NCBI RefSeq assembly: GCF_000003605.2
Contig: NW_003113973.1
Span: 7,174 to 37,307, forward strand
From: Saccoglossus kowalevskii
Lineage: Eukaryota > Hemichordata > Enteropneusta > Harrimaniidae
Reading direction: 5' to 3'
Length of the DNA: 30,134 nucleotides
In this document: piece after piece, positions 29,926 to 30,134 of the stretch
Layout of the letters: each line of letters starts with the position of its first letter
How positions within the stretch are numbered: the stretch's first letter is position 1
Position numbers and translations under genes: made by a program
The notes under the pieces: generated by a model
Database searches by the model: none
Seen by the model: only the letters and a program-made list of their open reading frames with translations
What the model was told of the DNA's origin: nothing

Positions 29926-30134
29926 CTAAAACACATGTAAGTGCACATATTTATATTCTCATAATGACACACTGCTATATGAAACAGGTTTTCATACAAA
30001 GAGTTGGCAGAACTACTTTCATGCTGGCTGGATTGAATTTGAAAGCAAGAAATTGATGATTCAGATAATAGGGTATGACCAGTCAAGACCTCTTTCAAAA
30101 TAAGAGGTACCAGTACCTTCTTTATGCTGGCAAC

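Overview
The window is invertebrate-type nuclear DNA: AT-rich, intron-rich, with small exons bounded by GT-AG introns and many short interspersed and tandem repeats. Apart from unplaced repeat relics it holds one gene, on the minus strand: a WDR90/POC16 orthologue (WD repeat-containing protein 90, a centriole and cilium microtubule-wall protein). I assembled 33 coding segments (E1 to E33, numbered in transcription order from 29925 down to 1). All have GT donors and AG acceptors, and the codon phases join without a break into 1489 complete codons (4471 coding bases, about 15% of the window). The gene is open at both ends. The N-terminal CFA20/DUF667 microtubule-binding domain lies beyond 30134, and the last few WD blades and the stop codon lie before position 1. 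The organism is probably a marine invertebrate (hemichordate, cephalochordate or mollusc-like by intron style and repeats), but I cannot name it.

Layout in protein order. E1-E5 (29925-23298) encode the linker after the CFA20 domain, which is low in complexity and rich in Pro, Ser and basic residues. E6-E19 (22365-13188) encode a first run of 14 WD-like blades, opening with a GFGG motif. E19 (end) to E23 (13188-9970) encode a disordered, charged linker. E24-E33 (9348-1) encode a second run that opens with the same motif (GFNGNG) and shows 10 blades before the window ends. The protein therefore reads as two tandem modules, each probably a double seven-blade propeller like the TAPE domain of EML proteins.

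Introns make up the other 85%. They contain four minisatellites (28, 85, 89 and 126 bp units), at least six short elements flanked by TA with CTGT-type inverted ends, one Harbinger-like MITE flanked by TTA, a foldback repeat, several pairs of diverged dispersed repeats, homopolymer runs and a 99-base assembly gap. A 360-bp CpG-rich segment at 7446-7803 stands out sharply from its CpG-poor surroundings and seems to be nested inside an older repeat. I found no convincing second protein gene, tRNA, rRNA or CRISPR array, and no sign of a wholly new system. The main points of interest are the protein's duplicated architecture and the repeat biology of the introns.
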